From: Plotosus lineatus
Lineage: Eukaryota; Chordata; Actinopteri; Siluriformes; Plotosidae
Direction: 5' to 3'
NCBI GenBank assembly: GCA_024760905.1
Contig: CM045735.1
Span: 29,323,249 to 29,387,248, forward strand
DNA: 64,000 nucleotides
This document shows, one piece after another, positions 34,917 through 47,700 of this stretch. The translations under genes and the position numbers were made by a program. The notes beneath the pieces are model-generated. The model had not been told where the DNA came from. It did no database searches and saw only the letters and a list, made by a program, of their open reading frames with translations. Positions within the stretch are counted from its first letter, which is position 1. The number at the start of each line of letters is the position of its first letter.

Positions 34917-37900
34917 ATGTGTGAAAAGAACAAAAGGGTGAGCAGCGTTTTCGTGCAAAACGAAAAGTAAGTTAAAGTGCATCCGGATGTTTTTTTATTT
35001 ATTATTTTAACCCAACTTGTTCTGTAGGTGAGTAGGTGGCTCGAGACGGTGTTCGGTACTGAAGGAGTACCGCGGTTTGAGGTAAACACGCGCACCATCG
35101 AGCTGCTGGACCAGCTGGCACAGATCAGTGAGCTGCGGTGTAAAGATGTATCTTTACTGACCGAGAACTGCAGACACCAAGCAGCAGAGTACAGCAGTGA
35201 TGGTACAGTCTCATAATAAACACAATATATGATAATGATAACCCCAAAAAGAGTTATTTTTCCACTTAAATAAGTAGAAATCTTCCATGAAGAAGGATGA
35301 CTTTTAGTTTAGAAGAGAAATTAATTTAACTTAAGTATTAAAAGAAATTTATGAATATACATTTATCTTCTTTTACTTTTGGCTGCTCCCTTCAGGGGTC
35401 GCCACAGCAAATCATCCGCCTCCACCTCACCCTGTCCTCCGCAACTTATTTTCTGACTCCAACGACCTTCATGTCTTCCTTCACCACATCCATAAATCTC
35501 TTCTTTGGTCTCCCTCGAGGCCTTCTGCCTGGTAGTTCCAACCTCAGCATCCTACTGCCAATATACTCACTATCCCTCCTCTGTACATGTCCAAACCATC
35601 TCAATCTAGCCTCTCTGACTTTGTCTCCAAAACATCTTACGTGGGCTGTCCCTCTGATATACTCATTTCTGATACTATCCATCCTCGTTACTCCCAGAGA
35701 GAACCTCAACATTTTCATCTCCGCTACCTCCAGCTCTGCCTCCTGCCTTTTCCTCAGCGCCACTGTTTCTAAGCCATACAACATCGCTGGCCTCACCACC
35801 GTCTTGTACACTTTTCCCTTCATTCTTGCTGACACTCTCCTATCGCACATCACACCGGACACTTTTCTCCAACCATTCCAGCCTGCCTGCACACGCTTCT
35901 TCATCTCTTTCCACACTCTCCATTGCTCTGGATTGTTGAGCCTAAGTACTTAAAATCCTCCACCTTCGTTATCTCTGCTCCCTGTAACATCACCGTTCCT
36001 CCTGGGTCCTTCTCATTCACACACATGTATTCTGATTTTCTGAGGCTAACCTTCATTCCTCTCCTTTCCAGGGTATACCTCCACCCCTCTAGATTTTCCT
36101 GCACTTGTTCTCTGCTCTCACTACAGATCACAATGTCATCTGCAAACATCATAGTCCATGGAGATTCTTGTCTCACCTCATCTGTCAGCCTGTCCATCAC
36201 CATAGCAAACAAGAAGGGGCTCAGAGCTGACCCTTGATGCAGTCCCACCTCCACCTTGAATTCTTTGGTCACACTGACAGCACACCTCACCACTGTCTTA
36301 CATCTCTCATGCATGTCCTGCACCACTCTAACATACTTCACTGCCACTCCAGACTTTCTCATGCAATCCCACAGTTCTTCTCTCAGCACCCTGTCATATG
36401 CTTTTTCCAGATCAACAAAGGCACAATGTAGCTCCCTCTGACCTTCTCTGTACTTCTCTATTAACATCCTCAAAGCAAACATTGCATCTGTGGTGCTCTT
36501 TCTTGGCATGAAACCAAACTGTTGTTCACAAATGCTGACCTCTGCCCTTAGTCGAGCTTCCACTATTCTTTCCCATAACTTCATCGGATGGCTCATCAAC
36601 TTTATCCCTCTGTAGTTGCTGCAACTCTGCACGTCTCCCTTGTTCTTAAAAATGGGCACCAGCACACTTCTCCTCCACTCCTCCGGCATCTGCTTACTCT
36701 CTAGGACCTTGTTGAATGTTCTTGTCAGAAAATCTACTGCTACCTCTCTGAGACACTTCCATACCTCCACAGGTATATCATCAGGACCAACTGCCTTTCC
36801 ATTCTTCATCCTCTTCAATGCCTTTCTCACTTCACCCTTACTGATCTTTGCTACATCCTGCTCCTCAATGGTCACCTCTTCTCCTCTTTTTTCTCTCTCA
36901 TTTTCCTCATTCATCAGCTCTTCAAAGTACTCTTTCCATCTTCCCAGCACACTTCTGTCATCAGTCAATACATTTCTCTCTCTGTCCTTTATCATTCTAA
37001 CTTGCTGCACGTCCTTCCCATCTCTATTTCTCTGCTGTGCCAACCTGTATAGATCATTTTCTCCCTCTTTACTATCCAACCTATCATACAAGTCATCATA
37101 CGCCCTGTTTGGCCTTAGCCACTGCTACTTTCGCCTTACGCTGTGTCTCCCTGTACTCCTGTTTACTCTCTTCGGTCCTCTCAATGTCCCACTTCTTCTT
37201 AGCTAACCTCTTCCTTTGTACACACTCCTGCACGTCCTCATTCCACCACCAAGTCTCCTTATCCACTTTCCTTCCAGAGGACACACCAAGTACTCTCCTA
37301 CCTGTGTCCTTGATCACATTTGCTGTGGTTGTCCAGTCATTTGGAAGCACTTCCTGGCCACCCAAAGCCTGTTTCAACTCCTCCTTGAAGACAACACGAC
37401 ACTTCCTTTTTCAGCTTCCACCACTTTGTCCTCTGCTCTGCCTTTGCCTTTTTCACCTTTCTCACCATCAGAGTCATCCTGCACACCACCATCCTATGCT
37501 GTTTGGCAACACTCTCACCCACTACTACTTTGCAGTCACTGACTTCCTTCAAATTACATCGCCTACACAAGATGTAGTCTACCTGTGTGCTCCTACCTCC
37601 ACTTTTATAAGTCACCCTATGCTCCTGTTTCTTCTGGAAGAAAGTGTTCACCACAGCCATTTCCATCCTTTTTGCAAAATCTATCATCTGTCCTTCTGCG
37701 TTCCTGTCCTGGATACCAAACCTGCCCATCACTTCCTAGTCCCCTCTGTTGCCTGCACCAACATGTCCATTGAAGTCTTCACCAATGACCACTCTTTCAC
37801 CTCTGGCAGTACTCTGCATCACTTCATCTAAGTCACTCCAGAATCTCTCCTTCTCTTCTAGCTCACATCCTGCCTGTGGGGCATAAGCACTAACAACATT

Positions 37901-40900
37901 GACCATCACGCCTTCAATTTCTAATTTGAGACTCATCACTCTGTCTGACACTCTTTTCACTTTTAAGAACATTCCTGACAAACTCCTCCTTCAAGATGAC
38001 TCCTACTCCATTTCTCTTTCCATCCACACCGTGATAAAACAGCTTAAACCCTGCTCCTAAGCTTTTAGCTTTGCTACCTTTCCACCTGGTCTCCTGAACA
38101 CACAGTATGTCCACCATCCTCCTCTGCATCATGTCAGCCAGCTCTCTACCTTTTCTTTGCATAGTTCCAACATTCAAAGTCCCCACTCTCAGTCCTGGAC
38201 TCACGCTTTTTCTCTTCTCTCTCTGCCTACGGACACGCCTCCCACCTCTCCTTCTTCGACCAACAGTAGTCCAATTTCCATCAGCACCCTGTTGATTGAC
38301 AGCACTGATGGCGGTCGTTGTTAAACCGGGCCTCGACCGATCCGGTATGGGGGTAATACTTCTGATTTGCATCATAAATGTTTGGCATTGGTTTTACGTC
38401 GGATGCCCTTCCTGACACAACCCTCTGCATTTCTTCGGGCTTGGGACCGGCGTGAGGGGGAGAGACACTGGTCAGTGCCCCCCCCCACTTACATTTATAA
38501 ATATATAAATGTTGAAATACATTTATAAATACAAATAGACTGGACACTGGCGATTGATGATGGCATACCAACAGACAGCATCTACCTTGACTTTGCAAAA
38601 GCCTTCGACACAGTCCCAAATCAGCAACTTCTATCCAAGCTGTCAGGCTACGGTATAAAAGGTAAAGTCCACGGATGGGTAACGGCATTCATCTGACAGA
38701 AGACAGTGTGTGAAAGTGAATGGATCAAGCTAATCATGGAGAAAGGCGACACCATGATGAGCTTGATCCATTCACTTTCACACACTGTCTTCTGTCAGAG
38801 GAAGGTGACAAGTGGAATACCACAGGATAGTGTCCTTGCACCTGCCCTGTTTGTTGTACTGTATATACTAGTCCTTCTAAAAAAAAAAAGAGCATATTGT
38901 GATAAATTTCATTTTCTGTAATGTACTGAAACATTAGACTCATATTTTAGATTCATTACACACAACTGAAGTAGTTCAAGCCTTTTATTGTTTTAATATT
39001 GATAATTTTGGCAAAAAAAGTAAAGAAAAACCAAAAATCCTGATCTCAAAAAATTAGCATATTTCATCCAACCAATAAACACGTGCTTTTAGTACAAAAA
39101 AAAGTCAACCTTCAAATAATTATGTTCAGTTATGCACTCAATACTTGGTCGGGAATCCTTTTGCAGAAATGACTGCTTCAATGCAGCGTGGCATGGAGGC
39201 AATCAGCCTGTGGCACTGCTGAGGTGTTATCAAGGCCCAAGATGCTTCGATAGCGACCTTAAGCTCATCCACAGTGTTGGGTCAGGTGTCTCAACTTTCT
39301 CTTCATAATATCCCACAGATTCTCTATGGGGTTCAGGCCAATTGAGCACAGGAATACCATGGTCAGTAAACCATTTACCAGTGGTTTTGGCACTGTGAGC
39401 AGGTGCCAGGTCTAACTGAAAAATGAAAATCTTCATCTCCATAAAGCTTTTCAGCAGATGGAAGCATGAAGTGCTCCAAAATCTCCTGATAGCTAGCTGC
39501 ATTGACCCTGCCCTTGATAAAACACAGTGGACCAACACCAGCAGCTGACATGGCACCCCAGACCATCACTGACTGTGGGTACTTGACACTGGACTTCAGG
39601 CATTTTGGCATTTCCTTCTCCCCAGTCTTCCTCCAGACTCTGGCACCTTGATTTCCGAATGACATGCAAAATTGGCTTTCATCCGAAAAAAGTACTTTGG
39701 ACCACTGAGCAACAGTCCAGTTCTGCTTCTCTGTAGCCCAGGTCAGGCGCTTCTGCCGCTGTTTCTGGTTCAAAAGTGGCTTGACCTGGGGAACGCGGCA
39801 CCTGTAGTCCATTTCCTGCACACACCTGTGCACGGTGGCTCTGGATGTTTCTACTCCAGACTCAGTCCACTGCTTCCACAGGTCCCCCAGGGTCTTGAAT
39901 CTGCCCTTCTTTCACTTTTTCCTTCCCACAGACGTCCCACTGAGGTGCCTTGATACAGCACTCTGGGAACAGCCTATTCGCTCAGAAATTGCTTTCTGTG
40001 TCGTACCCTCTTGCTTGAGGGTGTCAATGATGGCCTTCTGGACAGCAGTCAAATCGGCAGTCTTACCCATGATTGCGGTTTTGAGTAATGAACCAGGCAG
40101 GGAGTTTTTAAAAGCTTCAAGAATCTTTTGCAGGTGTTTAGAGTTAATTGGTTGATTCAGATGATTAGGTTAATAGCTCGTTTGGAGTACCTTTTCATGA
40201 TATGCTAATTTTTTGAGATAGGGATTTTTGGTTTTCATGAGCTATGTTCCAAAATCATCAGTATTAAAACAATAAAAGACCTGAAATATTTCAGTTGGTG
40301 TGCAATGAATCTAAAATATATGAAAGTCTAATGTTTATCAGTACATTACAGAAAATAATAAACTTTATCACAATATGCAACTTCTTTGAAAAGGACTAGT
40401 ATAAATAATTTTCTCCCTCCTTCGCAGTGCCCCCCTCACGCCTGTCTGAAGCCCGGAGAAATGCAGAGGGTTGCGACAGGAAGGGCATCCAGCGTAAAAC
40501 TTTTGCCAAAATGCAAACCGTAAAGACAAATCTCATACCGGATCGGTCGAGGCCCGGGTTAACAATGACCGCCATCAGTGCTGTTAACCAACAGGCTGCT
40601 GGTGGAAATCGGACTACTGTTGTTCGAAATGGAGAGGTCAAAGAAGGAGAAGTGGGAGGCGTGTCCGTAAGCAGAGAGAGAAGAGAAAAAGCGTGAGTCC
40701 AGGACTGAGAGTAGGGACTTTGAATGTTGGAACTATGGCAGGAAAAGGTAGAGAACTGGCTGACATGATGCAGAGGAGGAAGGTGGACATACTGTGTGTT
40801 CAGGAGACCAGGTGGAAAGGTAGCAAGGCTAGAAGCATAGGAGCAGGGTTTAAGCTGTTTTTTCATGGTGTGGATGGGAAGAGAAATGGAGTAGGAGTCA

Positions 40901-43900
40901 TCTTGAAGCAGGGGTTGGTCAGGAATGTTCTAGAAGTGAAAAGAGTGTCAGACAGAGTGATGAGTCTCAAGTTAGAAATTGAAGTCGTGATGTTCAATGT
41001 TGTTAGTGCTTATGCCCCTTGGGCAGGATGTGAGTTAGAAGATAAGGAGAGATTCTGTAGTAAGTTCGATGAAGTGATGCAGAGTACCCCCAGAGGTGAA
41101 AGAGTGGTCATTGGGGCAGACTTCAATGGACATGTTGGTGCAGGCAACAGAGGGGACGAGGAAGTGATGGGCAGGTTTGGTATCCAGGGCAGGAACACAG
41201 AAGAACAGATGTTGATCTGTTTTGCAAAAAGGATGGAAATGGCTGTGGTGAATACTTTCTTCCAGAAGAGACAGGAGCATAGAGTGAATTATAAAAGTGG
41301 AGGTAGGAGCACACAGGTAGACTACACTACTACTGTGTAGGCGATGTAATTTGAAGGAAGTCAGTGACTGCAAAGTAGTAGTGGGTGAGAGTGTTGCCAA
41401 ACAGCATAGGATGGTGGTGTGCATGATGATGCTGATGGTAAGAAAGGTGAATGAGGCAGAGCAGAAGACAAAGTGGAAGCTGAAAAAGGAAGAGTGTCGT
41501 GTTGTCTTCATGGAGGAGTTGAAACAGGCTTTGGGTGGTCAGGAAGTGCTTCCAGATGACTGGACAACTACAGCTAATCTAATCAGGGAGACAGGTAGGA
41601 GAGTACTTGGTGTGTCCTCTGGAAGGAGAATGGATAAGGAGACTTGGTGGTGGAATAAGGAAGTGCAGGAGTGTGCACAAAAGAAGCGGTTCGCTAAGAA
41701 GAAGTGGGACATTGAGAGGACTCAAGAGAATAAACAGGAGTACAGGGAGACAGTGTAAGGCGAAGGTAGCGGTGTCAAAGGCCAAACAGGGCGTATGATG
41801 ACTTGTATGCTCGCCTGGACAGTAAAGAGTGAGAAAATGATTAATACAGGTCGGCACAGCAGAGAAATAAAGATGGAAAGGACGTGCAGCCAGTTAGAGT
41901 GATTAAGGACAGAGTTTGAAACGTGTTGACTGATGACACAAGTGTGCTGGGAAAATGGAAATAGTACTTTGAAGAGCTGATGAATGAGGAAAATGAGAGA
42001 GAGAAAAAAGAGTAGAAGAGGTGATCATTGACGACCAGGAAGTAGCAAAGATTAGTCAGGATGAAGTGAGGAGGGCATTGAAGAGGATGAAGAGTGGAAA
42101 GGCAGTTGGTTCTGATGACATACGGAGGTATGGAAGGGTCTAGGAGAGGTCGCAGTAGATTTTCTGACAAGAACATTCAACATGGTCTTAGAGAGTGAGA
42201 GAATGCTGGAGGAATGGAGGAGAAGTGTGCTGGTGCCCATTTTTACGAACAAGGGAGATGTGCTGAGTTGTAGCAACTACAGAGGGATAAGTTGATGAGC
42301 CATCCGATGAAGTTATGGGAAAGAATTGTGGAAGCTAGACTCAGGGCAGAGGTCAGCATTTGTGAACAACAGCTTGGTTTCATGCCAAGAAAGAGCACCA
42401 CAGATGCAGTGTTTGCCTTGAGGATGTTAATAGAGAAGTACAGAGATGGTCAGAAGGAGCTGCATTGTGCCTTTGTGTATCTGGAGAAAGCATCTGACAG
42501 GGTTCCGAGAGAGGAACTGTGGTATTGCTTGAGGAAATCCGGAGTGGCACAGAAGTATGTTAGAGTGGTGCAGGACATGTATAAGAGATTTAAGACAGTG
42601 GTGAGGTGTGATGTCGGTGTGACCGAAGAGTTCAAGGTGGAGGTGGGACTTCATCAAGGGTCCGCTCTGAGCCCCTTTTTGTTTGCTATGGTGATGGACA
42701 GGCTGACAGACGAGGTTAGACAAGATTCACTATGGACTATGATGTTTGCAGATGACATTGTGATCTGGAGTGAGAGCAGAGAACAAGTGCAGGAAAATCT
42801 AGAGAGGTGGAGTTATGCCCTGGAAAGGAGAGGAATGAAGGTTAGCCTCAGTAAAACAGAATACATGTGTGTGAACGACAAGGACCCAAGAGGAACGGTA
42901 GGGTTACAGGGAGCAGAGATAAAGAAGGTGGAAGATTTCAAGTACTTAGGCTCAACAATCCAGAGCAATGGAGAGTGTGGAAAAGCGGTGAAGAAGCGTG
43001 TGCAGGCAGGTTGGAATGTTTGGAGAAAAGTGTCCGGTGTGATGTGTGATAAGAGAGTCTCGGCACGAATGATTGGAAAAGTGTACAAGACAGTGTTGAG
43101 TGCAGCTATGCTGTATGGTTTAGAAACAGTGGCACTGAGGAAAAGACAGGCGGCAGAGCTGGAGGTAGCAGAGATTAAAATGTTGAGGTTCTCTTTTGGG
43201 AGTAACGAGGATGGATAGGATCAGGAATGAGTACATCATAGGGACTGCCCATGTAAGATGTTTTGTAGATAAAGTCGGAGAGGCTAGATTGAGATGGTTT
43301 GGACATGTACAGAGGAGGGATAGTGAGTATATTGGCAGTAGGATGCTGAGGTTGGAACTACCAGGCAGAAGGCCGAGATGAAGACCAAAGAGAAGATTTA
43401 TGGATGTGGTGAAGGAGGACTTGAAGGTCGTTGGAGTAAGAGTAGAAGATGCAGAGGACAAGGTGAGATGGAGGCAGATGATTCGCTGTGACGACCCCTG
43501 AAGGGAAAAGCCGAAAGGAAAAGAAGATCTATATGCATACATATATGTATCCATAGCTGCGAACATTTACGAAAAATCATATTCATTACGATTTCTGATG
43601 TTACTTACGATAATACGAATTTAATAAATATTTCATGACTAAATACGATTTTACAAAATTTCACGGGTCACTTTAAAAGTCGGTCACCGCCCGGGTTACT
43701 TTTGACACGACACCGCCCTGGCCTGTGAAAGCAGATAGTACGCTAAATTTCATTGGCTCTTGCCTGTTGGCTGGTCACGCTTAGCCAATCAGGGATGCTG
43801 TTAGATAATTTGTCAGTATTACATGTAGAAATGGCGCGGGAACGAAGCATGACTACGAACTAAACATGCCGGCCAAGGGGAAGGAACAGCGCTATAAGGA

Positions 43901-44690
43901 TTCCTATCATGAAGAATTCCCATTCATTTCAAAGTCAACGAAGGGTGAATATTTTGCCTTTTGCAGTCCATGTCGGATATATCAATTAGCCATGGTGGTC
44001 GGTCAGACATCGTCACTCACTCGAAAACGTCCGTGCACAAATGAAGTGTGGCGAATGTTGCTAAAACTTCAAAATTCACCAAGTGGGTTGCAACTCCAAA
44101 CGAACTGTCAACAATAAGGGCTGAATGTTTGTTTACTTCGTTGTTTGTTGAACACAATATCCCTGTCGCTTTAGTGAGCCATGTCGGACCCTTGTTAAGG
44201 AAAGCATTTCCGAATTCGGACAAAGTAAAGATGTGCTAGGACAAAAACAACTAGTATAATTCATGAAATGGCCAGTGATGGGAGGAAAACTATGATTGAT
44301 GCCATGAAAAACAGCGTGTTTTCCGTCGCAACTGATGGTAGTAGTGACTCAAATGCCAAGTTGTATCCTATTGTGATCACATATTGTGACGGTGCTGCAA
44401 TAACAAGTGAACTGTTTTATATGTCTATACTTTAAAATATTGCCCAAGCAGCACACTCACTCCTATGTCGTTAAATAAAAGATTATTTTTATGTTGGTGT
44501 TCCTGCCCAAATCTTTGTTAAATATTCATTTTATTTCCTCAATGCTCATGTTGGACATTATTGTTATTCTCCATGTGAAATTAGTGCATGCTAATTAGTT
44601 AATAGAATAAAACATTTTTTGAAGGATGTAGTTTTAAGGTGTATTTTCTGATAGTTAATTTGTTAAAAAGCTTTGGCGTTTCTTTTTTTG

Positions 44691-44725
<35 letters not shown>

Positions 44726-47700
44726 ATTATGAAACAGTTGTTTCAGTAAAGAGATAGAGCCAATAAATGTATGGAAAACCTTGTACAGAGAGAAAAAATG
44801 AAAACGGGAATAGCGAGGATAATTTCAGTACATCTCATTTTCATGAACTTTCTTGTTTTGATGTATTTTTTTTCTCATAATACTAATTCACATCAAAAAT
44901 ATAAAGCATACAGAGCTGTAAATCGGTACAAGTCTCAGCTCAACATGGTACAAATGTGCCACCAAACAATTGTCTTTGTCTGTAAATTAATAAGTTAAAC
45001 ACATTTCAGTCTGAATGCGGTAAAAGTGGAAATATTGCTAACTATCCTTTCAAAGTCGGACCTTGGCCAGTCAATTAATTCCAGTCTTGTGCTTGTACAC
45101 TGGAACAAGGACAGTAGTCGGGTTAAATGCTCTAGTTAAGCTTTGACTGCTGCACAAATCAACTGTACATGCAAACATAGTTACACATATGCAATCATTT
45201 ACATTCACACTCATGGGAAATAATATTAAATTAAGCTAATGTGTATGTTTTTGGACTGTGGGAGGAATCCCATGCAAGAAAGGGGGGAACACGAATACTA
45301 TGCTCTCTAACCCAAGGTCATGTAGAATACAGTCAAATCTCTCATTTTTGTGTTTTAATACGTTCATTTTATCAGTGAATGACAATATGAATTTTGTAAA
45401 ACACAGAAATGGGAGATTTTGCTCTAGGTGGACACAAGTGTGATGTACCAAGAGTCGAGAGAAAAAAGGTAAAAATTGTGAGAGAAATGTGACTGGCAAG
45501 AAACTAATGAGGCTCTTTTTTCTGTTACAGCCATTTACTTGCAGGACGTGTTACAACAGAGTGTCAGCCTTTCGCCAAGAAGTGTTACCAAGTGCACCTC
45601 AGATTTTTTATCTGTACTAGAGGAAAGTGCTGAGATCCTTAAAGTTAGAGACACATCAATGGGAAGGTAATGTAACTACATTAATGTTCAATAAAAAGTA
45701 CATTAGGTATGTAAACCTCCATATTTAAGAAGACCTTGGAATCTTCTCTGGAATCTGCATAAAATCAAATCTCTCAGTCTGGTTTGCTAATGGCAAACTT
45801 GCCACTGAATACAACCTCGGCCATACATGATTTATTACCCATATGTCAGACATCAGCAGAGAGACTGCTACAACTAAAACATCAAGAATTTCTCAGTATT
45901 TTTCTACTACTTTTTAAATGCCAGTCCTGCATTGCAGTGAAGTTAACTAAAATTAATTAACTCCTGTCTCTACAGCTTTGTTCCTGCAATTAATAAATTG
46001 ACCAATGACCTGGTTGAGGCAGAGAAGACTGACAGGAAGCTGGAGCAGGAGCTCGCTGCTGTAAGGAAGAAAATGACAGACACAATAATTCTTCGAAAGA
46101 AACTTCAAGAGTAGGAGCAAATGCAAAAACACACATTATAGTACATTCAGAAATTATGAATCTATAGGTTATAAAAACCAATGTTTTTATATTTGTACAG
46201 TGCATTAAAGGGATTTGGTGTCTGTTAAACCACTTGCCACATTTGGTTGTGGATGCCTTTCTTTTGGTGAGCAAATGTATTGGAATAGATTAAAGGGGAT
46301 ACTTATGTGGTGAAGCGCCATGGATGTCCTGAATCAACTATTCATAATAGTGACATCCACAAGCCTGAGATCTCTAGACCACAAAACCCATCCCTATCGT
46401 ATTCTTTAAGCAATCAGGGAAATTATGGATTTTATTTTTTCTTTTGGGAAGCTAAAATGATCTCTCATCTAGTGGTAGCTTAACCCTGGCAGTACCAAAA
46501 CCAAAAAAAAAATCGACTTTGTGTTTTTTCTTTTAAAACTTTTTTGGAAAGGCCTCTATAATCTTCATATAACATATAAGGTATGTAATGCTATATATTT
46601 GGTAGTTTCTGCATTCAATATAAAAAAAGTAATACATGTACAGAGGAGGGATAGTGAGTATATTGGTAATAGGATGCTGAGGTTGGAACTACCAGGCGGA
46701 AGGCCTAGAGGAAGACCAAAGAGACGATTCATGGATGTGGTGAAGGAGGACATGAAGGCAGTTGGTGTAAGAGAAAAAGATGCAGAGGATAGGGTGAGAT
46801 GGAGGCAGATGATTCGCTGTGGCGACCCCTGAAGGGAAAAGCCGAAAGGACAAGAAGAAGAAGAAGAAGTAATAATTTCACTAAAAATGCATGCCATTTT
46901 GAGCGTTAACATTGGGCACTTCTAGGGTTAAACATGTGTAATACAGTGATCAGGGATGGGAATTTTACGATTTTTAAAAAAAAATTTTAGATTTCCACCT
47001 TTTTGTAAGTCAAATGGGTAATTTTTTTGAGATCAATGCAAATCCGGTGTAAAAATCTGGGATGGTGGGGGTAGTGCCGTCATCACTGGTCATCTGGTAA
47101 TATTATATCCAAGTCCAAATACGCGAGGTGCTGCCCTCGTTTTGTTTATCTGTGTGGTTGTTGATATCGCCTAGTGAAGTGAAACACAGGTGGTTCTGGT
47201 TTATTGTACATGTTAGGCATCGTAATATGATATGCCAGTTTGGTCATCTGGCCGTGGGCCCGTGGCACAGAGAGCAAATGTCAGATCATCAACAGAAGTG
47301 ATCAAGCAGCATTATGTATAAATATGACTATGAATGATATTATTTAAGTCTTATTATAGTATTAATTATAAAGCTTCGTGTATATTAATAAATTCTACTG
47401 ATGTTACACTCGGTATGCGACGAATAGGCCTACCGGTATACAGTTTAAAGCAGGGGTCGGGAACCTGTGGCTCGTGAGCCAGATGAGGCTGTTTTGATGA
47501 CTGTATCTGGCTCTCAGATAAATCAGGTGGCCTTTCTTAACAGAATAACGAATACATAATTTCACTTTTATTTCAATAAAAATATAAAAAAAGCCATCAA
47601 ATAAAACAAAAACAGATGAATAAATTTCACGCATTTAAATCTATTCATCTATTTTCAATGCCACGTCACTGGCGCGAAGCGGACAGCCAATCCTTTCTGT

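Noticed and set aside
43866..44239. Possible domesticated zinc-finger gene
   Set aside because: The frame shifts and stops within 400 bases and the catalytic half is missing. It is a decayed hAT transposase.
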